Numbered from the stretch's first letter, positions 33,718 to 45,289 are shown. The stretch is DNA of 64,000 bases from Sequoia sempervirens (GCA_007258455.2 VDFB02270651.1:493280320-493344319), one strand, 5' to 3'. Numbers and translations are program-made. Notes: a model not told the origin generated them from the letters alone.

Positions 33718-34032
33718 GTCAATGCACTAAAATAGTGCTTTTATGCACTGAAATCATGGATGCGCTAGAAAATCGCATCAATGCACCAAAATAGAGAATG
33801 AATGTGCTTAAACCCCCAATGCACCACAAAAGTCATCAAATGTGCCATTTCCATACCTAAATGCGCTAAAATATTATATTCGCTAACAAATTCAATAGAT
33901 GCACTAAAATCATCTATGCGCGAAAATAGTAAATTGATGCTCCAAAATCTAGCATAAATGCACTACATCTCTCTATGCACTCAAAAAAACCTATCTATGC
34001 GCTATAATGGGTATCAAATGCACCAAAACACA
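33718..34032 (+). repeat. Element C: 21-bp repeat array in 3' UTR
   Basis: Degenerate units carrying ATGCGCTAAAAT or ATGCACTAAAAT, spaced about 18-25 bp. Same family as arrays in element D. Confidence 0.75.
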
Positions 34033-34580
34033 TTTCAACATAATTTTAAAACATCAAAAACATGCCAAAATAAATTCAAATTTGAAAAAGAGGTTTCTTG
34101 AGGTACGTACCGAAGGTCCATACACGATAGGGTGGTTGTGTCGTTGAACTCGCTCGAATTGGTGGGTGTGGTATGGGATCACGATCTTGCTAAATTCTCA
34201 ATCAACTCAATCTCTCAAATGCAAATGAATTCAAATGAACTCCTTTTTCATTTTTTTACCTTTTAAGGGGTAAATGGAGGCTAATTAAGTGGGATTTATT
34301 TTATTTTAAAAAACACATCAATTAATCAATCGGTAGGATCATTCTTCATTATCGGGAGATAAATCGTCTCAACATCATAAAATTTGAAAAATCATCAGAA
34401 AATCATCAAAATTTCAAAAATGGAGAAAAATCCTAAAAATTAAAAACTTTCTTGATTTATCTCCTGAGGGGGCATACTTGTAGAATCACTTGAAAATCAA
34501 CGTCTAGGGCATATCAATTTTTTTTATTAGCACTATGAGCAATTTTTTTTTGAAGCAATGTGTCGCAAACACATCACTTC
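34033..34580 (+). other. Element C: conserved 3' UTR
   Basis: No ORF. Homologous to D's 3' UTR (37749-38330, minus strand): shared TACNTACC-GAGGT-CATACAC, GGGATTTATTT, CCTGAGGGGGCATA and TTGAAAATCAACGTCT blocks, in order. Confidence 0.7.
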
Positions 34581-34594
34581 AAAGAGAGGAAAAA
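34581..34594 (+). other. Element C: polypurine tract
   Basis: AAAGAGAGGAAAAA immediately before the 3' LTR start TGTATACACTC. D has AAAGAGGGGGAAAA in the same place. Confidence 0.85.
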
Positions 34595-35606
34595 TGTATA
34601 CACTCAAATTTGGTTTGGAGGAATTAATTATATACAAGTTATTTAATTAACAATCTTTAATTCGTCTACTTATAAATAAATTGCAAAATTTATTTATATA
34701 GTTTAGTTTCTATAATTATTCCTATCTTAAATCATTTTCTTCACATCTTAATTAAATGAACAACTTTAATTACTTTGTTTTATTTAATTAACTTCCTCTT
34801 ATTAAACTTGAATTCTAAATTTGAATTTAAGCACATTTCTACTAACTTCTTCCCACCTTCCACCTCATCATGTGTCTCATGAAATTAAATATTCCTAATA
34901 CTTAATTGGCATTTATCCTAAAAAAATTCAAACCAAGTTGGGACACTTGGCCTTCATCTTCATTTGATTCCTCTTCACACTTGGTAGTTTGTTCTTCTAA
35001 AGGGAACACAATCCTTGATTCTCTCTAACCTCTTCATCCTCAACCGTCCATCTCTCCAGATTGAATCCAAATCATTGATTCCTGCCACCTAAGCTCATGT
35101 CCTTGGAAAATCTATAAGTAGACCCTCATTTACAACAAAAGCATATATAGAGAGCTGAGCATAATTAAAATCTACAGAATTTTAGAGAGCATTGCCATCT
35201 TAGCATTAGTATTTTAGTGTTTGCATTTTAGAATCAAGTAGTTTAATCATGGCATTACCATTAGCTGCATCTTAATTACTATAGTTTCATCATATCATTT
35301 TAATTATCAATATCACAACATCATCATTATCTTTGTATATCATCTTTAGCTTGTTTAGCAATGATGTAGTGTAGAAAGTATTTCTTGCATTTCCAACATC
35401 TCATTCTTCAAGTTGTCATTTGGAAAGTGATGTGCACAAAGAATTTGAGAGCAAAAATGACTTAAAGAATCCTTGGAGATAGAGGACAATGAGATGCCAT
35501 TGGGGAGTTTGTTGATTTGATTTTATTATCATTTGAATTCTCTAATATAATGTTTCATTGGTGTGTTGTATTATTTTCTTATGCACTCACATTATTCATA
35601 CACACA
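34595..35606 (+). repeat. Element C: 3' LTR
   Basis: TGTATACACTC ... CATACACACA, 1012 bp, with CTATAAG TATA-like sequence at 35112-35118. Bounded by the PPT on one side and the ATTGC duplication on the other. Confidence 0.85.
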
Positions 35607-36061
35607 ATTGCTGTTGATGTTGATGTTGATGTTGATGCTACTGTTAATGCTCCTGCTGCTGGTTCCTGATGCTATTGATGAAGTTGTTCCAGATGCTATT
35701 GACGCTCCTGCTGCCCTAGTTTGAAGAATGAACTTCCTCCCATTTTTTGTACATATTCCTTGAAAGGCTTTTAATACATACTCAAAAAACTGCATAGTAT
35801 ATATATATATATACTCGAAAAGTATGGCCTAAGAGCCATTTTGGAATTGTAATATCAAAGTGTATAATACCGTATAATGAATATACAAGATTTTAATCAA
35901 TTTTATGTCTCTTTTGCTTTCTCTACTTCTTGGATTATGGGTTCCATTCTTTGCTTATTGTATTATGAGTTCCTTTTAGAAAGACTAACCGAACAAAACA
36001 CAAAAACACAAAAAACACAAAGAAAATTTACATAATTACATATCTACATTGGAAAAATGAT
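35607..36061. other. Simple repeats and 3' flank of element E
   Basis: Contains (GTTGAT)n at 35611-35636 and (TA)n at 35796-35815. Beyond the Val-Asp ORF tail nothing coding is seen. It should hold E's 3' untranslated part, but no PPT or LTR could be assigned. Confidence 0.4.
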
Positions 36062-36655
36062 TAATGAAGCTTAATCGAACAATTTGAGGTGGATTTCGTT
36101 AACTAGAATCCCCAATGCTTCATTTTCCATATTTTCTAGTTTAAATGCGTTATGCTGCTTGCATTGAATAATGCAAAAAGGGCCTTTCCACAGGCCATCA
36201 AAATTTCCGTGTAGGCCAAAATTTTTGGCCCTTTCATTTGTTTTTTAGTACTACGTCTCCTCATTTAAGACCATGGTCTGAGGTCTTCTTGTCAAACCAC
36301 CTTTTAACCACTTGTTGTTGGTTAGACATGGTTGTTAAGGCCTTTTCTCTTTTCTCCTACACCTCCAACCACTCAGCCAACCAGACCTCCATGACTTTGT
36401 CCTGTTCCACCTCTAGAGACTTGAGCATTTGTAGTGCGGGAATTTCCATGGAGACAGCCAATAACGCTTCCTTCTTGTATACTAGCTCATACGACGAAGT
36501 CTTAAGGAATTACTTAGGAGTTATCTAGTCTGCCCAGAGTGCTATCCAGAGGTTCTTATGCCACTCCTTTTGGTGCTCTGACATGATTATTTTAATAAGT
36601 TAGACTAAATTTTTATTAGTCGACTTAGCTAGACCATTTCCCTACAGGTAGTAGT
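36062..36655 (-). pseudogene. Element E: integrase C-terminal part
   Basis: Minus-strand frame entered from the other side of element D: YYL-stop-GNGLAKSTNKNLV, EHQKEWHKNLWIALWAD, then SYELVYKKEALLAVSMEIPA, QMLKSLEVEQDKVMEVWLAE, VVKRWFDKK and, after stops, KGQKFW and ALGILVNEIHLKLF before the stop. These are the end of the catalytic core (Asn-Gly-x-Ala-x-x-Ser after YYPQ) and the C-terminal domain of Ty3/gypsy integrase. The rest of the gene lies at 53867-54300, across element D. Confidence 0.82.
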
Positions 36656-37733
36656 TGTGCATGTGAAATGTGGGAGAATTAGAAAATCAATAATAAAACA
36701 AAAAAAACACCAATGAGATGTATTATATTAAAGATTTGAATCAAAGAACTAATCTATTTGCAACAAAATAAATCTCTAAAAATGTTCCATTGTTCTCTAT
36801 TCTCAATGATTCATTGAATCATTTGGCCCTTAGATTTTTGTATGTGCACTATGATTGTTAGAATTCCAACTTGAGAAACAAGATGCTATTCAAAATGAAA
36901 GAAATCTAAGTTCCTACATGATATTGAATGATGTAAATGATAATGGTGATATTGACAAATGGATAATGATGTTAAATTGTGTGATACAAATGCTGCATAA
37001 AAAGCTAAAATGATTCTGCATATGCTCAAATATTAACTATTGATATGATAAACTAAAATGCAATTACAAACTAAGACATGATTCTAAGTTAGAATGATTA
37101 AACAATGCAGCTTGCTAAATGCTAAATGATCAAATTCTAAATGCTCGAATGCTCCAAAGCTATTCCTACATAATAAGTTTTCTAAAAGATGTGATGATAA
37201 ATGTTGTAGCAAAGGGTTCTATTTATAGGATTTTCAAAGCATCTTGTGATGTGGTAGCGATCGACTGTCTAGATTTCGAAATGAGGGATGAATGGTGGAG
37301 ATGGAAGGGTCAAGGAGGATGTTCCCTTGACCAAGGACAACATGCCAAATGGATGAAGGAATAAAGTGTGTGAGAAATTAGCCATGTGTCCTAAGTTTGT
37401 TGAAGATAAATGTAATTTAAATATTAATCATATTTAATTACATGTGACGTATGATGACATGGCCAAAAAGTGTTGTAGACATGTGATTAAATTTGAATTT
37501 GAAATTATTCAAACTTAGTGAGAAGATATTTAATTAAATAAAAACAAACTATAGACATTTGTTTATTTAATTAAATTTAGAAGAATTTGGTTTAGGATGA
37601 AGAATTTATAAAAGTGTGAAATATATAAATAAATTGAGAATTTATTTATAAGTAGATGAAAATAAAAGAGTTTATTAAGTAAATATCTAGTATTTAATTA
37701 ATTAATCGTCTTGACCAATTTTAGGTGTATACA
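36656..37733 (-). repeat. Element D: 3' LTR
   Basis: 1078 bp, reading TGTATACACC on the minus strand at its right edge and ending ..CATGCACA at the left. TATA box CTATAAATAG at about 37220-37229 on the minus strand. Confidence 0.9.
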
Positions 37734-37748
37734 TTTTCCCCCTCTTTG
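37734..37748 (-). other. Element D: polypurine tract
   Basis: CAAAGAGGGGGAAAA on the minus strand directly before the 3' LTR start. Confidence 0.88.
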
Positions 37749-38344
37749 AGGTAATGTGTTTACATGTTGCTTCAAAGAAAAATTTGCTGCTGATGTCGAC
37801 AATTTATTTTTTGATGCCCCAGACATTGATTTTCAAGTTATGACAGCTATATGCCCCCTTGGGATATAAATCGGTAAATTTTTGAATTTTTAGGACTTTT
37901 TGGAAATTTTGAAAATTTTGATGATTTTTCAATGATTTGATGATGATCTCATAATTTTATGATTCAGAAACAATTTATCTCTTGAAAAATGATGTATAAG
38001 CCAACAGGTGATGAAATTGATGAATTTTCCCCTTTGAAAATAAAATAAAATAACCCCACCAAAAATCCCTCTTAATTAACCTTAAAAAGGTTAAAAAGGT
38101 GATTTGAAACTTCATTTGTGCATTTGCAATTTGGAGATTTGAGAGTGATTGAATAATCTAGCAAACTGGTGATCCCTTACCACACACATTAGTTTGAGCA
38201 CATCATAAATCACAACCGCTCGACAGTGTATGAACCTCTGGTATGTACCCTGAAAAACTGCCTCGTAATTTGTGCATTTCATTTTTGGAACATTTTTCAC
38301 GTTTGAATTCGGATTTCATTAGTTTAGCACAATGAAAACTTGAC
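37749..38344 (-). other. Element D: conserved 3' UTR
   Basis: Noncoding. On the minus strand CCCAAGGGGGCATATAGCTG and TACATACCAGAGGTTCATAC align with C's 3' UTR. Confidence 0.7.
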
Positions 38345-38700
38345 ATAGTGCATAAAATGATTGTTCTAGCGCATCAAAAAACTTTAGCGCATAGGATAAA
38401 TGGATTAGCGCATAGGTTCCTATAGCACATAGGCAACCCAAAGTAGCACATTGAGTGATTGAAGTAGCACATAGAATTCTTTAGCGCGTAGGTGAATTGA
38501 ATTAGCGTGTTGATGATATGATGTAGCACATAGAGTGAATCGGCACATCGGAACCCTGTTACAATGCATCCATGAAATTGTCCAGCGCATATGATAGTTC
38601 GGCACATAGAAACTCTATTCTAGCACATTGATGAATTTTTCTGGTGCATAGAGTTTTTCAGTGCATAGAAAGACTGTTCTAGCGCATTGGTGAAACTTTA
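38345..38700 (-). repeat. Element D: 21-bp repeat array, 3' UTR
   Basis: About 17 units of 18-21 bp, plus-strand core TAGCGCATA or TAGCACATA (ATGYGCTA on D's sense strand). Two accidental overlapping ORFs on the minus strand come from the repeat. Confidence 0.8.
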
Positions 38701-38884
38701 GACCAAATTGATGATTTTCTTGATTAGACTCCTTGATTTCGATGATGTTTGATTGTGTCAATCTTTGATTTGATGATGATTGATGATATTGATAGATTAG
38801 ATGTCCATTGATCTCATTATAGGTGAGATTCAATGATTGATACTAATAATTGACCTCATGATAGATGAGGATCAATGATAGTTT

Positions 38885-39112
38885 GATTGAGTGATGGACC
38901 TCATGATAAGCGAATGCATTGATTGATTGATAAACCTCATGATAGGCGAGGTTGAATTGATTGATGAACCTTATGATAGGAAAGGTTGAATTGATTGATG
39001 AACCTCATGATAGGTGAGGTTGAACTGATTAATGAACCTCATGATAAGTGAGGTTGAATTGATTGATGAACCTCATGATAGATGAGGTTGAATTGATTGA
39101 TGCTCATGAGAT
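38885..39112. repeat. Element D: 34-bp tandem repeat with hairpin units
   Basis: Six to seven units of AACCTCATGATAGGCGAGGT followed by TGAATTGATTGATG. Each unit has an inverted repeat AACCTC/GAGGTT around ATGATAGGC. It lies about 130 bp upstream of the antisense PMD start, so it would be in that ORF's promoter or 5' UTR. Confidence 0.85.
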
Positions 39113-39237
39113 TTGATCAAAGTCTCACCAGAGCTAATTAGATTGATAGGCTGATTGATTTTGATTGATAGATGGGTTGATTGATCTTGATTGATTGATT
39201 GGCTGATTTGTGATTTTTGTGATGATAGGAGCCTTTG

Positions 39238-41153
39238 ATGAGCTTGCAGATTAGGGAGCATTTCCTTAGGACATGGGATTTGATACCCCACTTGATGTAG
39301 CCTGAGGTTTCCATGATCGCACAATGCAGATTGCCATCCTTGATTGATATGCCTTAGATTAGGATCAACAAGAGTTTGTTGACAACTTTAGTAGAGAGGT
39401 GGCACAATGAGCATAACACCGTTCATTTGTCCACTGGTGAGATCATAGTTACTCCAGAGGACATATATCGGATTCTGTGGATACCTATGGTTGAAGAGCT
39501 TGTCTTATATGATTCTTGAGAGTAGGGCGAGACTGATGCAATGTGTAGAGTATTCAAGGATGATAAGATATGTGGTTATGAGATCCCTTGGAGGGATATG
39601 GTTGATGCTTATGCCACATTGCCATTTGTTCTAGCTAGATTCATTGGAGGGTTCCTTTGTCTTGACCATAGGTCAAAGGGACTCTTGATTGGATGGGGTT
39701 AGGTTCTGAAGAACATGATTGCTTAGGGCACTAGATATGCATGGGGATATTGCATGCTCGCCCATTTGTACCATGATTTACACTAGGTGGTCTATCTTCA
39801 TGGGGCTAGTTTATCAGCTCGGGTTACATTGCTTTAGGTCTGGGTCTGTAAGCATATAGCGGTCACATGGCCAATTGGAGACAGAAAATGACCTGCCATG
39901 AGACCATATGTACATATTTATGTAGGTTGAGTTGCTTAGCCTAGGCTGGGAAAACTGGAGTACTAGAGGAGGACATTGGATGATCTCGAGTTTGTGGTAT
40001 GGTGGGCCTATCTGGATTGTGAGTAGTGGTCAAAGGATGATACCAAGATGCCTTAGTTGTGCTAGTTGATGTACTTCATTGGGCAGACCTGGTTTATCAT
40101 TGAGAGATTCTTGTTGCTGAGGGTACTGAGGTAGTATGGAAGAGTGCAGGGGATGCCCTAGAGCATGGCCCATTATGCATGGTGATGGGTGGATGCTACA
40201 AAGTGGGGACCTGTGTTATCTTATGATGTAGTCATGCAACATTTCTAGGGATTATAGGCCATCATTTGGGAGGTGCATCCAGAGATCATCAAGGCACCGA
40301 TATCAGAGGATTATGCACAATAACTATTCTTACATCCATTCCTACAGATCACCACCCTAGATGAGCAAGTGTCATTGCTAGAGGAGGAGGGGAGGGTAGT
40401 AGGTCATGGGCACAAGTGGAGAAGAGAGAAGAGGAGGAGGATAACAATGATGATGGTGATGGTGATGGAGATGGAGGCAGAAGGGATGATGATGGGGGAG
40501 GAGATGAGGGTGGAGGAGGACCAAGGCTAGATGTTAGAGAGATGAGAGTGCCTCGCAAGAGGCGACATGTAGAGATTTGAGTACCCTCACTACAACAACA
40601 GAGACAGATTGTTACACTACAGGTATAGGTGTAGACACTGTAGGGTTAGCTTGAGTAGGTTCAGGCTTTACTAGCATAGGCCCAGGAATAAATTCAGATA
40701 ATGACAACCAAGAGGGATGCTACTAAATAACAGGTACAGGCCCAACTTACACTAGTCCAGGCCCAGACTCAGGCACAAGGATAGATGTAGGGGCAGATTG
40801 CTACACTGACTACTGAGAGGGATACTCTAAGATGATGGGTCAATCAGGCTAAGGGCACCATTGAGAGGCTACAACAGGTTGCAACGGTTATTGGTGCATT
40901 AAATTATTTTAGAGAGATCTAGTGTACCATACAAGAGGCATAATTTTATAGAGTGAGATATCATGATGCAGTTCATCCCGAGCGGCGAGAGAGTTATGCA
41001 CAATCCTAATCAGGTAGATCCCAGTCTCAGACTACTAGTAGAGGTGTTACACAACCACTTCTGGGAGATAGGAGCGATTCCAGTGCAAGTCCATCTAGTG
41101 GGGGAGGGACTGGTCCTGTGATGCCAACATCATCTGGGGGGAGCACGACATAG
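39238..41153 (+). pseudogene. Element D: antisense PMD (plant mobile domain) ORF
   Basis: Plus-strand frame, opposite to D's pol. From ATG 39238: MSLQIREHFLRTWDLIPHLM, a stop, then RINKSLLTTLVERWHNEHNT, VHLSTGEIIVTPEDIYRILW, IPMVEELVLYD, ETDAMCRVFKDDKICGYEIP, FVLARFIGGFLCLDHRSKGL, LIGWG, RYAWGYCMLAHLYHDLH, VWVCKHIAVTWPIGD, PRLGKLE and YFIGQTWFIIERFLLLRV. This is the plant mobile domain, about 380 residues. After a frame change near 40430 come an acidic Asp/Gly run, a basic RKRRH patch, a Gln-rich coiled coil (VQALLA..QAQE..IQIMTTKRD) and a Ser/Gly-rich tail to TAG 41151. About twenty in-frame stops, mostly TAG, break the first 1.1 kb without any frameshift. Antisense extra ORFs between pol and 3' LTR are known in plant Tat-like elements. 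Role in the element unknown. Confidence 0.88.
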
Positions 41154-43230
41154 CTCTGATTTGTTATTTTCTGATGTATTTGAGACATTGATGATGTATC
41201 TCTTGACTCAGTTGAGATATTATGATATACTCCCAGTTTTGATATTGATGTATCTCTTTATACCTTTGGATATCCTTGTACACTTTGACATTATGATTTT
41301 GAGGTTATATATGACATGTGGCAACAATGATGATTGATCTATGTTCCTATGATGTTTATATGATGATGATCATGATGATTATGATGGATGCATTTAATTT
41401 CTATTATTTATGCTATGCGATGTTCTATATGATGATGATATGATATGCTATGGATGCAAATGATGATGCAACTGATGTGTTATGATTCAATGATGCTTTA
41501 TGAGTGATTTCTATATGATGTATGTGATCCTATTATGCCAATGAAATGTGATGCATTTTAAGTTTTTGTACTTTTATAATGCAAATAAATGATGCAAGGA
41601 ATGAATGAATGATGTATGAAATGATCACATGATGGTGCATAGTTCTTTATATGATGATGATCATGATGATTATATGATGTATGCAATGATGATATGATAA
41701 TTCATGATTGTTGACTCTATATGCTTTAGGGATGATGGATTTGATTATGAAAATGATGTATTTTATGTGATGATTATGTGATGATGGTGCTAATCCAATT
41801 AGTCCTTTTTCATTCTTGGATTTGAGTAATAACAAATTGATCTTCACTACTAGTTTTATATGTTCATAACAATGACATTATATCCTTTCTTGTCTAGTTA
41901 TGTTCTTCAATACCTTTTTCTTGTTGGAAATCTTACTCTACTAGACATGTCTTTCAATCATCTTATGTGAATCCAAGATTCATTTTATGAAAGGAGTAAA
42001 TTATTTTAGTGATGCATCAAGTTCAATTATAGACACATCAAGTTCAATTATTTCCCTATTAAAATAGATATTTTTTTTGCTTGGAAATATTACTCTGCTA
42101 GACATATCTTTCGATCATCTTATGCTATGGCATGTTTGATGAAATTATTTGGATTATGCAAGTGAGATGCAATGCACTTATTTTTTGTGTTTTCTGATGT
42201 GGATACCATGATGCGATGCATAGATGGATGAATGCAAATGATGATGTAACTGATGTGTTTTCTAATGTGTGCAAACGATGATGCAACTCATGTGTTTTCT
42301 ATTGTATGCAAATGATGATGCAACTAATGTGTTTTCTATATGAGAATGATGTGTTTTTGGAAATGTCAAGTGTACTCAATCCATTAGTGTTAGATATAAT
42401 ATCATTGTGAAAATGTTGCAGCTTTGGAAATCCCATAGATACAGATGTAAACTAACATGGATGCAATCTAACTTAACCATGCAGATCTAATATGTAGATG
42501 TTGTCATTCGTAATAGCTAATTTTTCATGCTTTTTATCATCATTGATCCTTTAAAATGTTGAAAGTTGGTACAAGCATTGATGGCATAAGTAGACCATGA
42601 TGACCTGAGTACTACTTCCATGATTTTTGATATTGCAACACAAGCATCTAAGTATAATTAAACTGAGATGACTTGAGTATTGCTTGCATAAATAGACAAG
42701 AGTTAACCGTTTTCCTATGAAAATTCAGAATGTCATTAGTGATAATTTGTAGAGTGCATCCCACAACAATTTGCACAGTAATAATGATCAACTCACAGAC
42801 ATCAGAAAAAGAAAAATCATACTCCTTCCTGGCTACTCTAGTTCAATAAATCATTGAGTTGCTCCAGAGATATGACAACAAAAATCAAAGTACAACAATT
42901 GAACATACATGCTCGACATGATACAACCATGATTCAAAAGGAACATCATCCATTTAAAGTGTGCTTTTGGTTTGATTGATTTGGTTGTTTCAATTTCGAT
43001 GGTTAATGTGTTCATGATTGTGTTTGATGTTCAATGTTGTGTTTTGCACTATGATCATTGTGTTTGTTGTGTTGTCCTACTACCATTTGTCTATTGGTTT
43101 AAGTTCTAAGTTTATTGACCCTAGTGAGTTTAGGATTTCCCCCCTAGTCTAGGGTGAGACATGACCAGGATGCCAAGATATGTATATGAAGCTTTCTAAT
43201 GATAGTTAGAATGATGGCAAAAGTGAATGG
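41154..43230. other. Element D: noncoding region with GATGAT and 37-bp repeats
   Basis: No coding signal. ATGATG-rich low-complexity DNA at about 41330-41790 and three to four diverged 37-bp units (GATGATGCAACTGATGTG followed by TTTTCT) at 42190-42340. Nothing else recognised. Confidence 0.6.
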
Positions 43231-43267
43231 TTGACATGCTCAAATAGATGGAAAAGCTAGTCTAACA

Positions 43268-43302
43268 TAAATAACACCTATTGCTAGGTTTTCACTACTT
43301 AT
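43268..43302 (-). ncRNA. Element D: post-integrase hairpin, copy 2
   Basis: On the minus strand GTGAAAACCTAGCAATAGGTG: inner stem CCTA/TAGG with loop GCAA. Same core as the first copy; the outer stem is weak. Confidence 0.5.
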
Positions 43303-43351
43303 TTTTATTGCACTTTTTTAGATTTTATGATTTATTTTTATGTTTTTTGTT

Positions 43352-43392
43352 GTTACCAAGATGCCTCTTTGCCAGGTTTTCATCAAGGCAAC
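43352..43392 (-). ncRNA. Element D: post-integrase hairpin, copy 1
   Basis: Minus strand: outer stem GTTGCC/GGTAAC (one G-U pair), inner CCT/AGG around GGCAAAG, with TTGATGAAAA between. Starts 67 nt after the integrase stop. Compared with B, C-G is replaced by U-A and A-U by G-U in the outer stem while pairing is kept. Confidence 0.65.
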
Positions 43393-43459
43393 AATTTTTT
43401 TAGGATATCTTATGATGTTTTTGTATTTTTTTAGGACTTTTTTTGATTCACTAGATGAT

Positions 43460-44720
43460 TCAGGTGTAGAATTTCTTGAGATGCAGGCTATTGAGGGTTT
43501 CATCAAACAAATCCCCTTAAGGTGTAGACAAATGATATGCTCTTGATCCAAAGACTAATACAATGACAAAAGGACCTAGCTAGTTTGGTTCAAATTTCCC
43601 CTTCTTTTCTCGATCCTGTTGATTACGAGGATTTTCTTTTAGGACTAAGTCACCCACTTGAAATGCTCTAGGCTTTACTCTATGATTGTAACTTCTGGAT
43701 ATCCTCTATTGATAAGCTTTCAAGTGATCTACTGCATGCTGATGATGCTCATCCAATAGTTCCAATTCCTATAACCTAGACACTCTGTAATCCTCATATG
43801 AAATGATCCCTTTTAGTGACACATGGAGTGATGGTAGCTCAACCTCAATAGGTAGAATGGCTTATGATCCATAGACTAGAGAATATGGTGTGGCTCCTGT
43901 TGAGGTGCGGATACTGGTTTTGTAAGCCCACAAAGTAGGGTTTAGTTGAACATGCCAATCATGTCCAACCTCATTAACAATTTTCTTCAAGATTTTCAGA
44001 ATGGTTTTGTTTGAGGCCTCTACTTGGTTGTTTCCTTGAGGGTAGTATGGTGTAGAAAATTGATGCTAGATGTCGAACCTCTCACAAAGTTCGTGGACAT
44101 CCTAATTTTTGAAAGGTCTGTTGTTGTCAGTGATAATGGATTGAGGGATGCCATACCGACAGATGATGTAATTTAGGATGAATGATGAAATTTGTTTTCC
44201 TGTGATGGTGGTTAGGGGAACAACTTCAATCCACTTCATAAAGTATTATGTATCTGTGATGATAAACTTGTATCCATTTGATGAAGATGGATGAATTTTT
44301 CCTACAAGGTCTAGCCCCCATTAACAAAAAGGCCATGTTGATAAGAAAGGTTGCAACTCTTGTGTTGGTGCATGTATCAAGCTTCCATGAATTTGAAATT
44401 TTGTGCACCTTTTGACATATTGAAATGACTCCTCCATATTTGGCCAATAATACCCCAGACATAGGAGTTTCTTAGCTCAAGCTAGGCCACTTGAATTTGT
44501 GCCATAGATAACATCATGGACCTTGCGTAAAGTGATTTAAGCTTCGTTATGTTCCAGACATCGAAGGAGAGTACCATCAAGACCTCGTTGATAAAGTACA
44601 TCAGCGATCAGGGTATGTCAAGCTACTTGTCAAATAAATTTTTGTTTTTAGTTTTGAGATAAATTGGGAGGGAGGGTATTATATTTTAGATAAGTGTAGA
44701 TTTTATCATAGATGGAAGCA
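43460..44720 (-). pseudogene. Element D: integrase
   Basis: Minus strand. Zinc-binding part LRKVHDVIYG .. CLGYYWPNMEESFQYVKRC .. HGSLIHAPTQELQPF (44400-44560), then WGLDLVGKIHPSSSNGYKFI (first Asp), PQSIITDNNRPFKN (second Asp), YYPQGNNQVEASNKTI (Glu) and LWAYKTSIRTSTGATPYSLV. The C-terminal domain ends LNSLHLKKFYT with TGA at 43460-43462, homologous to LSSLHLFKFYA-like end of B. Stops are scattered (for example WPFC-stop-WGLD). The catalytic triad is present in sequence. Confidence 0.9.
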
Positions 44721-44821
44721 TCAACCTCATCTAGATGGTAGATGACTTGGGACTTAGGGTTGTCATAGGCGGGGTTAAATAGTTCCACCGTGAACTCATA
44801 ACGAGCTCACTTTTCAGGTAT

Positions 44822-45256
44822 CTACAAGAGAGAAGCAATGGTCGCCATGACATGAAAAAATTTCTTGTCACCTCTAGGAATTTGCTCAAATTTGATCTCC
44901 ACAAAGTACTTTTTGAAGTCATCAACCATTCTTTTATATGGCATCAATTTGTCAACTTTTTTTTGGTAATCACCATTCACCTTGTTAATGACTAGCTGAG
45001 AATCACCATAGACATGCAACTCTGTGATCTTCCACTCAACTACTACTTTGATCCCAATGATTAATGCCTCATACTCGGCTGTGTTGTTGGTACAGGGAAA
45101 CATTAACCTGTAGGACTTGGGAATGGTATATCCTTGAGGTGTGATAAACAAGATTCCTGCACTTGATCCATGTTGGGTGTAAGAGCCATCAAAGTACAAC
45201 ATCCATTGTTGTGTTGACACTGTGAGGACATCAACATCTGAAAACTCAATGTTCAT
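44822..45256 (-). pseudogene. Element D: second (archaeal-type) RNase H
   Basis: Open frame of 144 codons: QQWMLYFDGSYTQHGSSAGI (Asp), CTNNTAEYEALIIGIKVVVE (Glu), LHVYGDSQLVINKVNGDY (Asp), then EIKFEQIPRGDKKFFHVMAT, where the final Asp motif is degraded. It follows gRNH and precedes integrase. Confidence 0.9.
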
Positions 45257-45289
45257 TGGATGATTATCTTACAATGGTGCTTCAACTAG

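Larger units (their letters stand above)
30933..35606 (+). mobile_element. Element C: Tat-type deletion derivative with antisense PMD
   Basis: Direct terminal repeats (30933-31507 and 34595-35606) flanked by perfect 5-bp duplications ATTGC (30928-30932, 35607-35611). The 5' LTR is cut after about 575 bp and joined directly to a plant mobile domain reading frame on the opposite strand, so PBS, gag and pol are gone. The 3' part keeps the untranslated region with 21-bp repeats, the GAGGGGGCATA motif, a PPT and the complete 3' LTR. The 3' region is clearly homologous to that of element D. Solo LTR H sits inside. Confidence 0.85.

Noticed and set aside
33718..34032. CRISPR-like array because of regularly spaced repeats
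   Set aside because: Units are degenerate, spacers as short as 9-12 bp and themselves related, and the setting is a plant retrotransposon UTR.
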